Positions 1-12,200 of a stretch of DNA of 64,000 nucleotides are shown here, in pieces. Below the pieces are notes generated by a model that worked only from the letters and a program-made list of their open reading frames with translations, had not been told where the DNA came from and searched no databases. The stretch's first letter is position 1. Every line of letters starts with the position of its first letter. Source of the DNA: Lomentospora prolificans (Eukaryota > Ascomycota > Sordariomycetes > Microascales > Microascaceae); NCBI GenBank assembly GCA_029532625.1, contig JARFXM010000002.1, positions 806,001 to 870,000 on the forward strand, in the 5' to 3' direction. The translations under genes and the position numbers were made by a program.

Positions 1-646
1 AATATGAGGAGCGCAGAACTATGAGGCTGACGGCGTCCAAAAAATTGGGCAGTCTATCAAATCCGATAGAGAACCCTCCAGTGTTCCATCATCGCTGAAT
101 TCCAATTGCCGAGGCCCACCTTTGATCCCTCCACTCTGTAATGACCACCAATAGACACGACGTAGCCAGCTTCGAGGTCGTTACACTACCACTCTCTCTG
201 CGCGCTCGAGATCACTTTTGGCTGGGTTGTTCCGCGTCGAAACACCCATCCTCTGCTTCCGAGCCGGCTTTGCGCTCCCACGTTCCACGTTCCACGTTCA
301 GGGCTTCCTGCTACGGCAGCTACCATTCGAATCCCGACACTCCATGGCTGCATTTTCTTATCTAGACTAGACGCAACTTGACGATTTCCTTTTCTCTTCC
401 CCCTGAGACTCACGCCATCTCGGCATCATTTTCGACACTTATACCCATATCCACAGTCACCCCTTTTTAGAAATTGTTCTATTAGATCCTTAATTCATTA
501 GAGCTCTGCACCCCATTTTTTTGGTCGCCACTTAGGTGCCGGCGTAGCGTCGGTCGCTTGCTTCCGGCTTACACGCGCACATTCGGATATGCTGTCCCTC
601 TTGTCAGCCTCGCAAACAACTTCTCACGTCTTTCTCAACTACCACT
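1..646. other. left-edge noncoding region and promoter of the AhpD-like gene
   Basis: No ORF here has protein-like composition. The stretch from about 390 to 640 is pyrimidine-rich (runs of CTTTTCTC and TTCTCACG), typical of a fungal core promoter and leader, and it runs directly into the start codon at 647. Near 283-300 the motif ACGTTCC occurs three times in tandem. I see no TATA box that I would defend. The end of a neighbouring gene may lie just outside the window. Confidence 0.5.
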
Positions 647-1536
647 ATGGCAACCTCACTCGCCCCCATCGTAACTCCCGCCCTCATTTCAACCATCAGG
701 CGCTATCCTAACCTCCCTCGCCATACTTGGTACTTCGTGGCCGCCACCACTCTTTCCATTATCAACCGCCCAGATGAGATTCCCAAGATCTATAAGCATG
801 CCATAGATTTTGGCCAAGAACAGGCCGACGCCACCCCAAATGTAGAAGAACAGCTTGCCATCTCGCGGAGGATAAGAGAGGCCATAATCAAATCCGCTGC
901 CGTTGGTGGCCTACCAAAGGTGGGTGTAGTCGATCTGTGTCTCGGCTCTGGGGCGACCACAAAATGCTGATAGAGCGCCAGGCCATAAATGCGCTTCTAG
1001 CCCTCAAGGTTGTGACGCCAGCTCACCTAATCGATGAACCAATGGGCTTCTCCCCCACACTAAGACCTGTCGAGATATACGACACGCCATCTTCGCAGAT
1101 CCTCCGCCGCGGCCAGGCCTTCTTCGATATGGTCTACGGCAAGATCTCCAAGCGAATCATGGGGCAAATGGACCGTTCCGGCACAGAGGACCTAGGCTTG
1201 ATGGCGAGGCTGATGTATGGATATGTATTAAGCAACACGAATGTGCTCTCTCCCGCCGAGACGTCATTTGTTCTTATCGCGGGGCTAATTCCACAAGACG
1301 TGAGGGCTGCCTTTCTTATGGAGATCTAGAGACATACACGAGACTAACGACGGTTATAGGTCAACCCGCAACTCAAGGGACACCTCAAGGGGGCCCTTAA
1401 TGGAGGGGCCACGGTCGCCGAGGTCAAGGCGGTACGAGACATCGTGATCAAAATTTGCGAGGCCTCGGGCATGAAGCGGATCTCGGACGATTCTCCCGGA
1501 GGTTGGGGTTGGAGGAACGAGGTCGTCAACTTATAA
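647..1536 (+). CDS. AhpD-like / carboxymuconolactone decarboxylase-family protein
   Basis: Three exons: 647-919, 982-1299 and 1360-1536, giving 255 residues. Intron 1 (GTGGGT...CAG) has a CTGAT branch point and restores the conserved GGLPKAINALLALK stretch. Intron 2 (GTGAGG...TAG) has GACTAAC and rejoins LIPQD to VNPQLKGHLKGALNGG, the typical family ending. The AhpD-like fold is a mostly helical bundle. Bacterial AhpD uses a CxxC pair as a peroxide/disulfide redox site, but here the only cysteine is one near the C-terminus (KICEASG). A classical AhpD peroxidase or disulfide role is therefore unlikely. Fungal members of this kind are usually of unknown substrate. No signal peptide is evident, so the protein is probably cytosolic or mitochondrial. 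The ATG at 647 follows a CT-rich leader (ACTATGG). It has no close gene neighbour in the window. Family assignment is confident; biochemical function is not. Confidence 0.85.
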
Positions 1537-2938
1537 AGTTGGGGATGTTTCAGTCAGTTGCCCGGCCAAGAGCGTTGGCACCGGCGATGCAGACCATCAA
1601 GACGGAGGCCGCTCCTGGTGACAAATCCACGTAGTAGTCATGACAAGACCCAACTGTTTCCCCGCGGACCCGGCAGTTTCCAGAACTAACCCAGGATAGT
1701 CCTTCGGTGATACGAATAGGTGCTAGCTAAAATGTCTTCAAGTTTCCGTCTAGTGCCACGCCAAACCACGAGCTTTTTTCCCTTCCCTTCCTCCTCCCTT
1801 TTGGTGAGCAGCTAACTTGACCCTTCAGACCGCGGTCCGTCACCCGCTTGGCCAAGTAGCGACGGGGGTTGTGTCTTTTGATAGGGATGATAGATCTAGA
1901 AGGAATGACGGAATCCTATCACTGTGATGGTATCCCGGCCCTTTTCCTTGACCCTGGGACGATTAGCTCGCACTTCAACGTGGTGTCGAGGTCTAGTAGT
2001 CTCTGTTAGAGGCCAAGCTAAGACGAGCTAGCCGGGCCTCATGCTTGAAAACGGCGGTACGCGGTATCTACTATTATTACGACTTGTTGTGTTCTAACAG
2101 ATTCACAATGCTCGCATCAAATCATCAACAAATTACAGTACCTCCTTTATGGTAGCGAATGACAATAACAGGTGAAGTCAGTACGATGCGCTGGTACATT
2201 GCCTACATAGAGATTATAGCTTTATAGAATCACTATATATGCCCTCCAGCTCCTATTCTGACGCGTGAATATTTACTCATATCATCTACGCATGTTAGAG
2301 TTGAGAACCTTTTCTAAGGCCAACAGCATATGCGAGAGTGTATATGTTAATGAAGTGAAGTGCAGAGCTAAGCTATCTAGGCTCTATTCCTATCCACTAG
2401 TGATACAAAATATAGATAATATTTCACTTTTAGATATATTTCTTCTATTTATTTGAAGCTTCTGCGATCGGACTGCTCCTTGCTTCAGCTCCCCTTATCC
2501 AATATGAAGTCCTACTCTTCTCAACATCAACATCTAACAACCACCATACAAAGTGAGAGCAGACTCTATTCCATAGTATTTCGCCAACTGTCCACTATAA
2601 GGGCCCTGCTTAGTGAATACACTGATCTAATGGTTATAGTCTCACTCTATGACCTCTTCAAGGCTGTGTATGAGGCATGCCAACGACCGTTCCTGCCAGG
2701 CGATCCTCTAAAGGGCTTTCATTTTGCACTCGAAATACCTAATCGTCGGATACTTGCCACGCTCCAGTCTTGGCTCCTTCTCCTTGACCTGCAAGCCATT
2801 CTATCAAAATTTCTTTCCCAAGAACCAACATTTTAGCAAGAAAGAAACGGAACACATTCTCTTATGCCTTGAGAGAGGTGTCGAAAAGGTCTTTATTGTG
2901 ATGGCTGCGTCAAACTACATCCTTGGGCTTAAAAATGG
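1537..2938. other. gene-free stretch with an AT-rich block
   Basis: Nothing here reads like an intact gene. The part from about 2060 to 2470 is visibly richer in A+T than its surroundings, with many TA steps and stop codons in every frame. That would fit an old transposon remnant eroded by repeat-induced point mutation, but I recognise no transposase motif. The short ORFs at 2265-2836 lack recognisable domains. The 3' flank of the AhpD-like gene (about 1540-1800) contains the likely poly(A) region. Confidence 0.4.
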
Positions 2939-3582
2939 GTAGAGGGGTCCCTAAGATATTGGCCGTTCCTATCTCCCTGCGCGTCCACACACGGCTATTG
3001 CTTCACGACGGACGATGTCGATCTCTCGTACGGCCAAGCCCGACTGGTCATGAATCATTACCTCTACGGCATCTCTCATGGACCTTCCTATTACCCGCCC
3101 TAAAAGGTCTCCTAAATGGAAGAGCCCAAGCGGCGTAACTGTCTCTGTAGGAACAGAAGGCAAAATCACTCACAACAAGCTCCCACATTTGCTGTAGGGT
3201 CAGGCACTTGGGGCGCGAACCGCAAATGATCTGCTTCCTTGTCACCGAAGAAGTCGAGATATGCAAACAAAATTATATCGGAACCAGGATGTGTGCAGGC
3301 GTCGAAGAAAGTGGCGTGCCTATCCCGCGCGAAGACGACGGCGGATTTGTGGGGTATTTCCAACATTGCTGGTGTCTGCTTCGCCCGATTGTGTTCAATA
3401 CCACAGTGGCCAAGTTCTACCTAACAAGATGGAATATACTCATCGAAACGTGGGGAGATCTCGACAGTTGTCGATCAAGTAAAGACCTCGTTTGGGTTCA
3501 TGTGACGGATCGCAATAGTGGGCCGTATACTGGCGATGTTAATTTTGATATGAGCGATCGGTGGACACTCACTGGTGATTAG
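2939..3582 (+). pseudogene. possible decayed coding region, unidentified
   Basis: Two plus-strand stretches have protein-like composition but lie in different frames, and I could not splice them together with confidence. The first, about 2981-3103, reads STHGYCFTTDDVDLSYGQAR and continues to ...SHGPSYYPP before a stop. The second opens at an ATG at 3223 and runs to a stop at 3582. It is rich in Trp and Cys (QHCWCLLRP, TRWNILIETWGDL) and ends WTLTGD. I recognise no family. Either this is a gene with introns I have not resolved, or it is a frameshifted relic. A competing exon chain on the opposite strand over the same interval is listed under rejected items. Low confidence. Confidence 0.22.
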
Positions 3583-3858
3583 ATCTACTTTGAGGATTGA
3601 TAGAGAGGTTAGCATGATGCCGCGAAGTTCTCTTATAAGTTGATGCCCTTGTTTCCTTTTCACCTTAACTGACCAAATCAATATAGCCTTGCCTTGTCAA
3701 CCTGGGAGATTGATGTATCAAGCTGCGCTAAGTAAACGGGGAGTTCTTGATCACACGAGCCAGCAAGTCCTCGATGTGACTGATTATCCCATGGCTACTG
3801 TTCTTTAAATTTCTATTTAAATGGCATGGCGGTTCGATCCTATATTTGCCAAGCAAGA

Positions 3859-4432
3859 TGCGGGCTCGGCGAGTGCATCTATCTGCTCTGCTGATCATGG
3901 TTTCTACCCATTTCCTTCCAACATATGGCTATCGCAAGTCTTTAGCAGCAAGATCCGCAAGAGTAATACTTTAACTCATGTTTAGCTGGACCGCTGATAA
4001 CGAAATCCTTCATCCCGGTTCTCCGGTAATCGGCGGCTGCGGCGATGGGTTCGATGTAAGTGAATGCGGCGCTCGAGGTGCGGCCTACAATCATCAGGTC
4101 CAGAAGACATCGGCGAGAACGGCTTCCATCAATATAAGAGACGAAATCAGTTCATATGCAGCTATAGGCCCTGTACGACATAGTCCTGTGCGGTGGCCCC
4201 CGGGACTTGTCGTCCTACTTACGAGAGAGTCGAAACGGCTGACAACCCCGATGATGACGAGAGAGTTAAACGTCAGTATCCGACTGGCTGGTCTTGGAAA
4301 GAAATCAGTCTATGCTCTCCCTCATCGCCAGTAGCTCTTCCTCAGCGCCTTCGAAAGGAGGTCCATCTCGCCGACCGTCGGCTCCTTGACACGTCCTTCA
4401 AACTTGCTTTTCACGAATCCCTTTCGTCTTAG
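3859..4432 (+). pseudogene. possible relic of a secreted-protein gene, unidentified
   Basis: An ATG at 3859 opens a signal-peptide-like stretch (MRARRVHLSALLIMVS, then THFLPTYGYR), with TATTTAAAT about 40 bp upstream. A weak intron (GTCTTT...TTTAG, about 46 bp, containing TTTAAC) would join it to NWTADNEILHPGSPVIGGCG. A strong donor, GTAAGT, follows at about 4055. Further on, a different frame reads GENGFHQYKRRNQFICSY and, after one stop codon, CRPTYERVETADNPDDDE and QYPTGWSWKEISLC, ending at 4432. The fragments look like Cys-bearing extracellular protein, but the in-frame stop and the frame changes suggest decay. I cannot name the family. No neighbour helps. Confidence 0.22.
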
Positions 4433-6201
4433 GATGAATACCGGAACAGTCTTTCCCATGCGGACGTCGTCGTCTAACACAGTGCCTCGTGTCGCAGCCC
4501 TACATCAACAACGCACTGCAACTCTCCCCATTCGCTATATGCACCTCCAGCTCATATCTCCCTCCTGTGCCTCTCATCTGATTGGGTTTCTCCAGCAAGC
4601 AGTACAGGAGCCGGTTAAACAAAAAGACTGCATTTGTCAAATAAATCAGTCAGTTGATGCAAAATATCTCAAGGTGGTGAAAACCGCCTCCCTTTAGATA
4701 CCGACATGGGACCCCATCATCTCCAATATCTCCAGCGAAGGAAAGTGGTCAGCTTACACCTGCAAGCCTCATAACACACTGCACCTCAAGACAGGGGGAT
4801 AGCTGTCACGGGCGTTTCCTCGACCTGATCATGCCCCAGGATTTCCCACGACCACTGCGTCGGGACCTGGCGATGCCGACGGTTGGTACCACCATGCCCT
4901 TGGAACTACTTGTAGGGTGAGGCAGTGTTCATGCGGGAAGGGAATAATATTGGCTCCAAGACGAAAGGGAAACCTCCAGCGACCCTGCCGACAGCGAAGA
5001 AGATGAAGGGAGAAACAAAAATGGCAGTTGGGACTATTCCCTATCCGGGGCGATAGAAACGAGACAAGCACCTCCCCTCACATTGTGACCACATGATTGT
5101 GCGACGGCATATCGGATTATTGATTTCCAATTTCCATCTAGCGTCCTGCTCTGAGACGTTTCTGGACCCTTGTTCAACTATCGGCGGCGAATCTTCTGAT
5201 ATTTCTTTTTTTCAGCAACAAGTAAACCACACGGATCTCATTCCGCAAGGGAGACGACAAAGACAAAAGAGGCGGGAGGTGATGGGGACGTCGGGCATCC
5301 GTTATTCCTTGGGCAAGCAAACTCTGGAACTTCCTGAAAGGGAGCTGTCATTTTAAATGGATTTGCAAGGATTGATTCACTGGAAGATGGAGCCACTCTA
5401 CCTTCGTACCAGGGGAAGTATCTGCAACATGTTGACCGCGCCCCGACCTCTCATCGTCGCCTGGCCATCACTTTTATGCCCGAAAGGGTAACAAGATTAG
5501 AGCCGGCCACCGCGGAACGATGAATCAGGGGGAAGGAGACATCGAAACCGATTGTTGGGTTGTCAATTCTTTGACCGACGCCTTGTGCGGAATTAAGGTG
5601 CTAACGAGATCAGGACACACAAGATCAGGACACGATGAGAGAGGGCCTAGTATGCCGTCAATTCTAGGCTATATTTTCGATATTATTTTGCTTCGAAGAA
5701 ATGGTATGAGAATGCCGCCTGGGATGTGGCTTGATCCCGGTCGAGTGTGGAAGGCCTTGACCATCTTCCCCGTTGACGAAGATCTTCACGGCCCGCCCTA
5801 ATATGCCTTCGTGCTATTAGCCAGCTTTCTCTTCCAACACACCAGAGCGCCAAGAGGTGGCCAGGAACGGGGAAGAAGATTCAACGTTTGTGGATCTGCC
5901 ACTGTCCACACAGGATGTCTCTACCGCCAGAGCCTTCACAAGCCATGTTCCTCGTACATTGATGTGTGCAGTACAGTCCACTCGTCCCTCAAAGCGTGCG
6001 CTTTTCCCCCTCTGCGATAACGACAAGTGTCTTCTCACCTGTCACGCCTCTGTATGGGGAAGGGCCTGTCGATCCCCTCCTCCTCGGAAAAGGCGCTTTT
6101 GGTTTTTTTTTTCTCTTGGCCAGCCAGCGGGATAACGCCTCTTTCCCTCCCGTTTCTCCAAAGTTTCTCCAGACTTATTACGCGCTCATAGGTTCTAGAC
6201 A
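4433..6201. other. gene-free stretch, start of the long desert
   Basis: No supported gene. The ORFs at 4829-5071, 5093-5356 and 5520-5801 have no recognisable domain or fungal codon bias. A 12-bp direct repeat (AGATCAGGACAC) occurs twice near 5609-5634. From about 5990 to 6200 the sequence turns pyrimidine-rich and ends in a strong splice-donor sequence, described separately. Confidence 0.45.
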
Positions 6202-6208
6202 GTAAGTA
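6030..6208 (+). promoter_or_regulatory. promoter/leader-like CT-rich block ending in a 5' splice site
   Basis: A CT-rich tract (TTTTTTTTTCTCTTGG, then CCTCTTTCCCTCCCGTTTCTCC) is followed by TTCTAGACA and the near-consensus donor GTAAGTAT beginning at 6202. This arrangement, a pyrimidine-rich core promoter with a short untranslated exon and a strong donor, is what a fungal leader intron looks like. No coding exon follows nearby. Inference only. Confidence 0.25.
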
Positions 6209-9200
6209 TGCCCGTTGCTCTTTCGCCTTGTCTCGCTGGGCTTCGGCGATGTGGATGACCAGTCTCACGCTCCCCCTCTCCCTCGTTTCCGTGCAATTGT
6301 TCTCTTTTTGTCACGACTAGACTCCGCTCCCCCCTTTCCCCGAGTCCTTGCATGTATGCGGGTAGAGGGGGAGAAGCCTTTGAGACCCAGTCGATGTACG
6401 GTACAGCTGTTCTGTCCAGACTAGAGGTGGTCATCTTCAGCTGGACTGCTGGCTGCGTCTCCGTTGGCCTTCATCAAAATAGCCAATAAATGCACTCGTC
6501 CTCAGGAAGGAGATGGGAGGGCGGGGCGATGAGTAAAGAGAGAGACAGGTTCGCGCAGATCTTGCCAGAGAGACGACGAAAGAAAGATGGATAAACAAGG
6601 CTTGTTATCCCGCCCTCCCCTCTTTGCCCCTTTCCCGCGCACCTGGCCGCATGATATGGTCAACTCTGGCCTCGTCGTCCGATACATCCTGGAAAATCGT
6701 CCTCTGCACCCCATCACCTTACTCTAGCTTGTAGCATCTTTGATCCTGCGTCGCCGCGCGTCTAGCTTGCCGAAAGGGGGTGTGTATAGGGCCTTTTTTG
6801 TTTTTCTCGTCTACCTCCCCCTTTTCTACTCTATCACCGCGAAACGCCATATCACCAGACCTACCAAAGCACCAGGGCCTATCATCTCATCACTGGACAA
6901 TCCTTTTACTTTAGGGGCAGGCAAGAGCGCCCGGGCGACCAGAGGAAAGGGAGACCGTCAGTTTCAGGTGAAGAGGTAATCCTAAGGAGAGCCGGCGCTA
7001 ACAAAAAGCTTGATTCCGAACCCCATAATACCGTTGGGGCCCAAACAAGCCAACCATCGTCAACTCTTCTCTGTCACGGCTAGCGGCGCGCGGTAGCCCC
7101 TTCTGCCCCCCTCCCCGGTCACCTTTTTTTTTTTCCTTTCTGGTTTGGCTTTGGCTTTCGACTCCCCTAAACGATCGCGTCTGCCACCTGGCTTGCAGCA
7201 AAAGATCCGATATCTCTCCTCAAAGTCGGCCAACGCGGAACTAGTCCAACTCGAGTAGAGATCATCCAAAAATGTGGCGGTCAAAGAGGGGAGAGGCGTA
7301 GCCAAAGGCCAAAACAGGCCGCGCACACACACCCCTTGTGGCCTTTGTGGGGGACTTTTTGGTTTTCGTAAAAGCGCCACGCATGTAGGCCTTGCCAGGC
7401 TCCAGTCAAGGGGTTTCCCTTCCCGCGCCGCGGGAAAGGGAGAGAGAAACTCAAATCTTTCTTGAGGGCAGCGGGGACGCAAGCTTTCGAGCCCGACGCA
7501 CGATGCGAGAAGCGCAGTGGTAACTGGGAAAGGACAAAAACACAAAAAGGGGGCAACCAGTGATGCCAGAGCCTGAAAGGACGGTGTAAGTCGTTGTCGC
7601 GGAGATCATCAACCCCGTATCTGCACGCCCCGTGGCGTTGTTCTTTTATCCGATGAAGAAGCACGTTAAGGTTAGCTGGTGGGACGCGACTGCCGAGTTT
7701 CTAAAGTTATCTCACAGGTCGTCGTGATACGATGTGTCAGGTCTTGTGAATGATGGAGACGTGCGTTTCCTCCCCCGTACCTCGATATATTGACCCGCAG
7801 GCAATAACGAGCCGTCACAAACCCCGTCTCAAAGGAAAAGGGGGCCGAAAGGGAACGGACGAACGCCTGCCGGTTGAAGTTGTTCTTCCCGTCTAATCTA
7901 TCCACCAACTCGGTGTTTCTTCTCGCATCTCTTTTTCCCGTTTACGAAGGGAACGGAAATGTAGTACAGCAGTATTCGCAGCTATGTGCTCAGACCTGTT
8001 CCGGCACGGGACAAGCGTCAAACAAGAGAACACGGCGCGCAACACAAAGCGCATGGTGACGATCACCACGGCTGGTACAGGTACGGGTGCCCAGACAGTC
8101 GGTGGCCCAAAACTCTGTTTATGGTCCTTGCTGTAGCGCAGGTCGCCGGCCGGCCCCTTCGTATGCGTAGATGCCGTTATTAGTACGAGACGCCACCGCC
8201 AGATCCACACCCTTGTTACCCTCTACTTTTACACTCTCTGTGCTGCCGGCGCAAGTGCAGATGCCGTCCTGTGCGCTTTTGTGTTATATATGATCTCCCT
8301 TTTATAGCTGCTGGTGTAATTGCGAACCAAACTCTTTGCGCTTGATGAGGGCGGGAGAGGAGGGGGAAGCGGACGAACCGTATCCATAGAGGCGGCATCG
8401 GCAGAGGCGACGGCAATGGAACGTCAGCCATCGTAGGGGTTTCGCGGACATTCTACTCCGTAATCTCTGGGACGACGGGGAGAGCTCTCCGGAAGGAGCC
8501 GAGTGAGTACGGGAGTGAGAGTGAGAAGAGAGAGAGCATGCATGTGCCTTTGGATTGCCCGTGATCGCATCCTGCAACTTGCCAATTTCCGTGTGCCGTG
8601 GGAAACGATATCCCGATCTATAGATGGTAACAAATGATGGCTAGAAATAATATCATCATGATTGCCTGATTACATGAGAGATGCACAAGACACCATCGCT
8701 TTTGCTCATGGGGCGAGCTTCTGCACGGCGGAGAGCGCGGAAGGAAAGCAAAGGACTACACTTCACGCCCCTCTCCGGAGGAAAAGACAGCCGATCCCAA
8801 GCAATGCAATATATCGACCGACTGGTCCCCCCCTCCCACAACACATTCATCTCTGCTTCCCGAGTAACCATGGTGCATCTTGCAATATCCGCTCCATTCA
8901 CCTCGCACAACAGGATTCTTGTGGCCCGCCCTTGACCCTCATCCGTGGCATGGGTCTGGGAGAAGAGGAAAAAAAAAAAAAAATTAGAAATGGCTCGGTT
9001 TCCAAGACAGGAGACCGAACGGCAAAGACGGGCATGGGCATCACAAGCAAAGAGGAAAACCCAGGAGCCGTTCCAACCGCTCCCCCTTGTCTCAATTGTT
9101 CTCGAACTAGCGATTTTAACGAGAGATTTCCTCGCCTCTTTTTATTTTTTTTTTTTTTCCGTCCGGATCACTTTCCGTCCTCCATCTTGTCTAGTATCGT

Positions 9201-12200
9201 CTCCCCAACCCCATAATCAACTGACCAATATTGATGGGCCCCAACACAACGGTAACAAGTCTCCCAGGGGGGGGGAGGGCACGGAAAGGGGAAAGTGGGA
9301 GAGGTGATGTGAAGCGAGACAGATACTATTATTACATCCCCCACCCTCGGGTTATGCTCCTCCTCCTCAACTCATCTCAGTCACTCACACTCTTGGCGAT
9401 GAGAAGGGGAGAGAGGAGGGGAAGGGGGGGGGGTGATGAAGGGAAATGGGGACATGATTGTCGAGAATATTGGGAGTTTAATATCTGCAGTGCAACTTCA
9501 AGAATTGAGTGACGACTCATGCGACGGGCTGGACTGGGGGATTGCAATTTCTCTCGGATCCTACACTCGAACTCTTTCTTCTCAGCTTGTTACCAAGATC
9601 TTGCATACGATCCTTGCGCGCAACTTGGATCTATCCTGGTTGCGAGCATGGGGTGGTCACCAGTCTTTGGAAGGAAAAAAAAACAAGCAAAAGAGTGGGC
9701 AAAAAGAAAATGTTGGCAGCTCTTCCTCCCGGACCCAACGACGAGCATGATCACCAGCGCGATGTGACCATGATACCGTGTCCCAGGACCAGGCACTACG
9801 AAGGGTAGGTTGGGTTTCCCGGCTGGCATTCCGCGCCCCAACCTGTCGGGTGCAGGGGTTCAGGGCGAGCACAACGGCGTTTCACAGGCACGGAATTATG
9901 GCGCAAACACCGTCCGCCAGGCACCCTGGGGAACCGTCCCCCAAATCACGCTGGTTTGCTTGGGCTTTTGCTCTTCCCTTCCACACTCACCAGCCCGGGA
10001 CCTGATCTGTTCCACCCCCCCCCGGCGGGCTTTTGCCCGGTGACAAGGTGGAGGGTATATCAGACTGGATTATACACTGACGACGCTAGAAAGAAGATAA
10101 AACTGGCGAGATTTGTGACTTTGGCCTACCTTCTTTTGGAACGGCCAGCCTTGGCCTTTGGCGGGGGCGAGCCCACGGGTTGGAAAACAGTGTCGCACCC
10201 CTAAGCTAGCGTAAGACAATGTGAAGCCTGGCTGTGTCCAAACGGCTACGTTGCAACCAGATAATGGCGATTGATGGGAAGGGCCCGCCGATCACCGTGA
10301 AGGTTGCAAGGTTACCCGTAGTTTCGGTTTGCGAATGGCGGGCTTGAGTACCTTCGTAAGGTTGAGCAAAAAAAGACATAAGAAAAAAAAGAGGCCGGCT
10401 TCCAGCTGGCGATCCCCATTAGATTCGGACCGGAATCCAGTTCGTTCACCAGAGATATCCACCCAGCATGGCGGAGAAGAGGCTTTGAAAAGAATCAGGG
10501 CTGGGTGACGATGCTGCAGCGCTGCGACTCTGACGATGTGACTATTATCTCATCACCACCCCCCTTCTCTCTCCTTTTTCTCCAACAGAGCTTTCTCAAT
10601 AATACTGATTTCCGTCTCCCGCCAAAACAAGTGGAATGCGCAAGAGTGGGGTGTTTCGCTCGCTGGCTGTGGCTCGTCAATAATTGCTGCTCAGAGAAGC
10701 ACCTCTTCCAAAATCGGGACGTGGGGATCGCCCCTTAGCTGCTGAAAAGACGCATGAACAAGGGGATGAGCCAGCATGATTGACAGGTTGATTGGGGAGT
10801 GGGCTTGACTGGGACTGGGGGAGGGGATGGATCCGAACCAAAGCGCTGGATTGGGCTAACGAATGGATGTGGATGGGCCATCATCATCCATACCAGGTTT
10901 CGCAAGTGACGATGTGAAGGGTTACATTCTTTCAATATCGAGGTCAATGCCGCCGAACGCTTTTCACCAGTGAACTAGCGAGATCCATGCTAACTATTGG
11001 CGAGAATGAGGAGGGGAAGGGAAAAAAAAAAAAAAAAAAGAAAGAAAGAAAGGCTCCAGGGATCTCAGACTGCTGCGCTGGCCTCTCTGTTTTCTGGCTG
11101 ATGCTCTCTCTCCCAGCCCTCAATTCCTCCCTTGAAAGCTGAGGGCTTACGATTGCAACGAGACAGCCAGCCCCTCTCTCGATGCTGCGCTGCCCAGGCG
11201 GTGTCGAAGCCCATTGATGCATCGAATCGATATACGACGGTGGGCGAGATGACGGTTTCCGCAGCTTCTGAAGTCGCCAATGAATGCCCTTCCCAACGCT
11301 GCGGGTGAAACGAGCGGGAGAGGAGAGGAGTGACGGGGACGAAAAAAAGAAAGGCGAACAGGGCCACAATAGCGTCACCCTCATCGTTGTTGGCACAAAT
11401 ACCACCCACACACACTCCACACCTCGGGTCAACTACAGATCGGTCTCTGTCCCCTCGCCTCATCATCGTACGGTACCACGGCCGTGCCGTGTTTGGCTGC
11501 TGCAGGAGGTCGAGTACAGTCAGACAGTCGACAGTCGGTGGCAGAGAGAGAAAGAGCGAGAACCTAGGGAGCTTCACACATTCGCTGCGCTTCTTTTCCC
11601 GCATCACCAGGCACTAATTGGTTCTTTCACGCCGCACCCTTAGAATCCCCCCGGATACCCCGATGATACTGTTGGAATTGGATTCTGAGCTGCGTCTTCT
11701 CTTGCATGCGGCCGCCCCCTTCGGATTTCCCATGGATGGATGTTACTGGCACTAACAGCATCAGAGCATTGGCGAGTCATGAAGAACTGTGCGTGCTGCA
11801 TGTCTAATGACACCAGGCTTCAATTGCATCTTTTACGGCGCGCCGCGATATTCCCCCCCAAAACGGCAGCGCCCGGAATGGCCTATTGACGCCCCAACGT
11901 CTTCTGATCCATACGATGCTTGGTCCCCCCCTTCCTCTCTTTTGCCCTGCAGCATCCTGGATTTGGTAAGACCCACGAAGGCGCTGTAAGCTTCGCTCCG
12001 CAGGGTTAAAAATATGGCGATGCAGTGCCTGCAGGTTCTCGACGGTTGAATCGAACTGGACCGCAAACACCCGCTTCTTGGAGCCATTGGTGCGACGATG
12101 TCACGAGCACTATTCACACGCCATTCCCTTTCCTGTTCATGGGCCAAAGTGAAACAAGAAGTCGTATTGACGAAAATATAATCATTGAGACTCTGAGACT

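Noticed and set aside
2969..3681. Minus-strand exon chain (ILPSVPTETV..., HATFFDACTHPGSDIILFAY..., a GTGAGT donor at two places)
   Set aside because: Plausible donors exist, but one resulting intron would be only 29 bp and the joined protein resembles no family I know. The plus-strand reading of the same interval looks more protein-like. Neither is secure.
8662..9216. 184-codon plus-strand ORF
   Set aside because: Runs through poly-A and poly-T tracts, gives a Lys/Phe run-rich translation and has no domain.
11065..11607. 180-codon minus-strand ORF
   Set aside because: Starts from weak context, has no domain, and is one of several overlapping random frames in CT-rich sequence.
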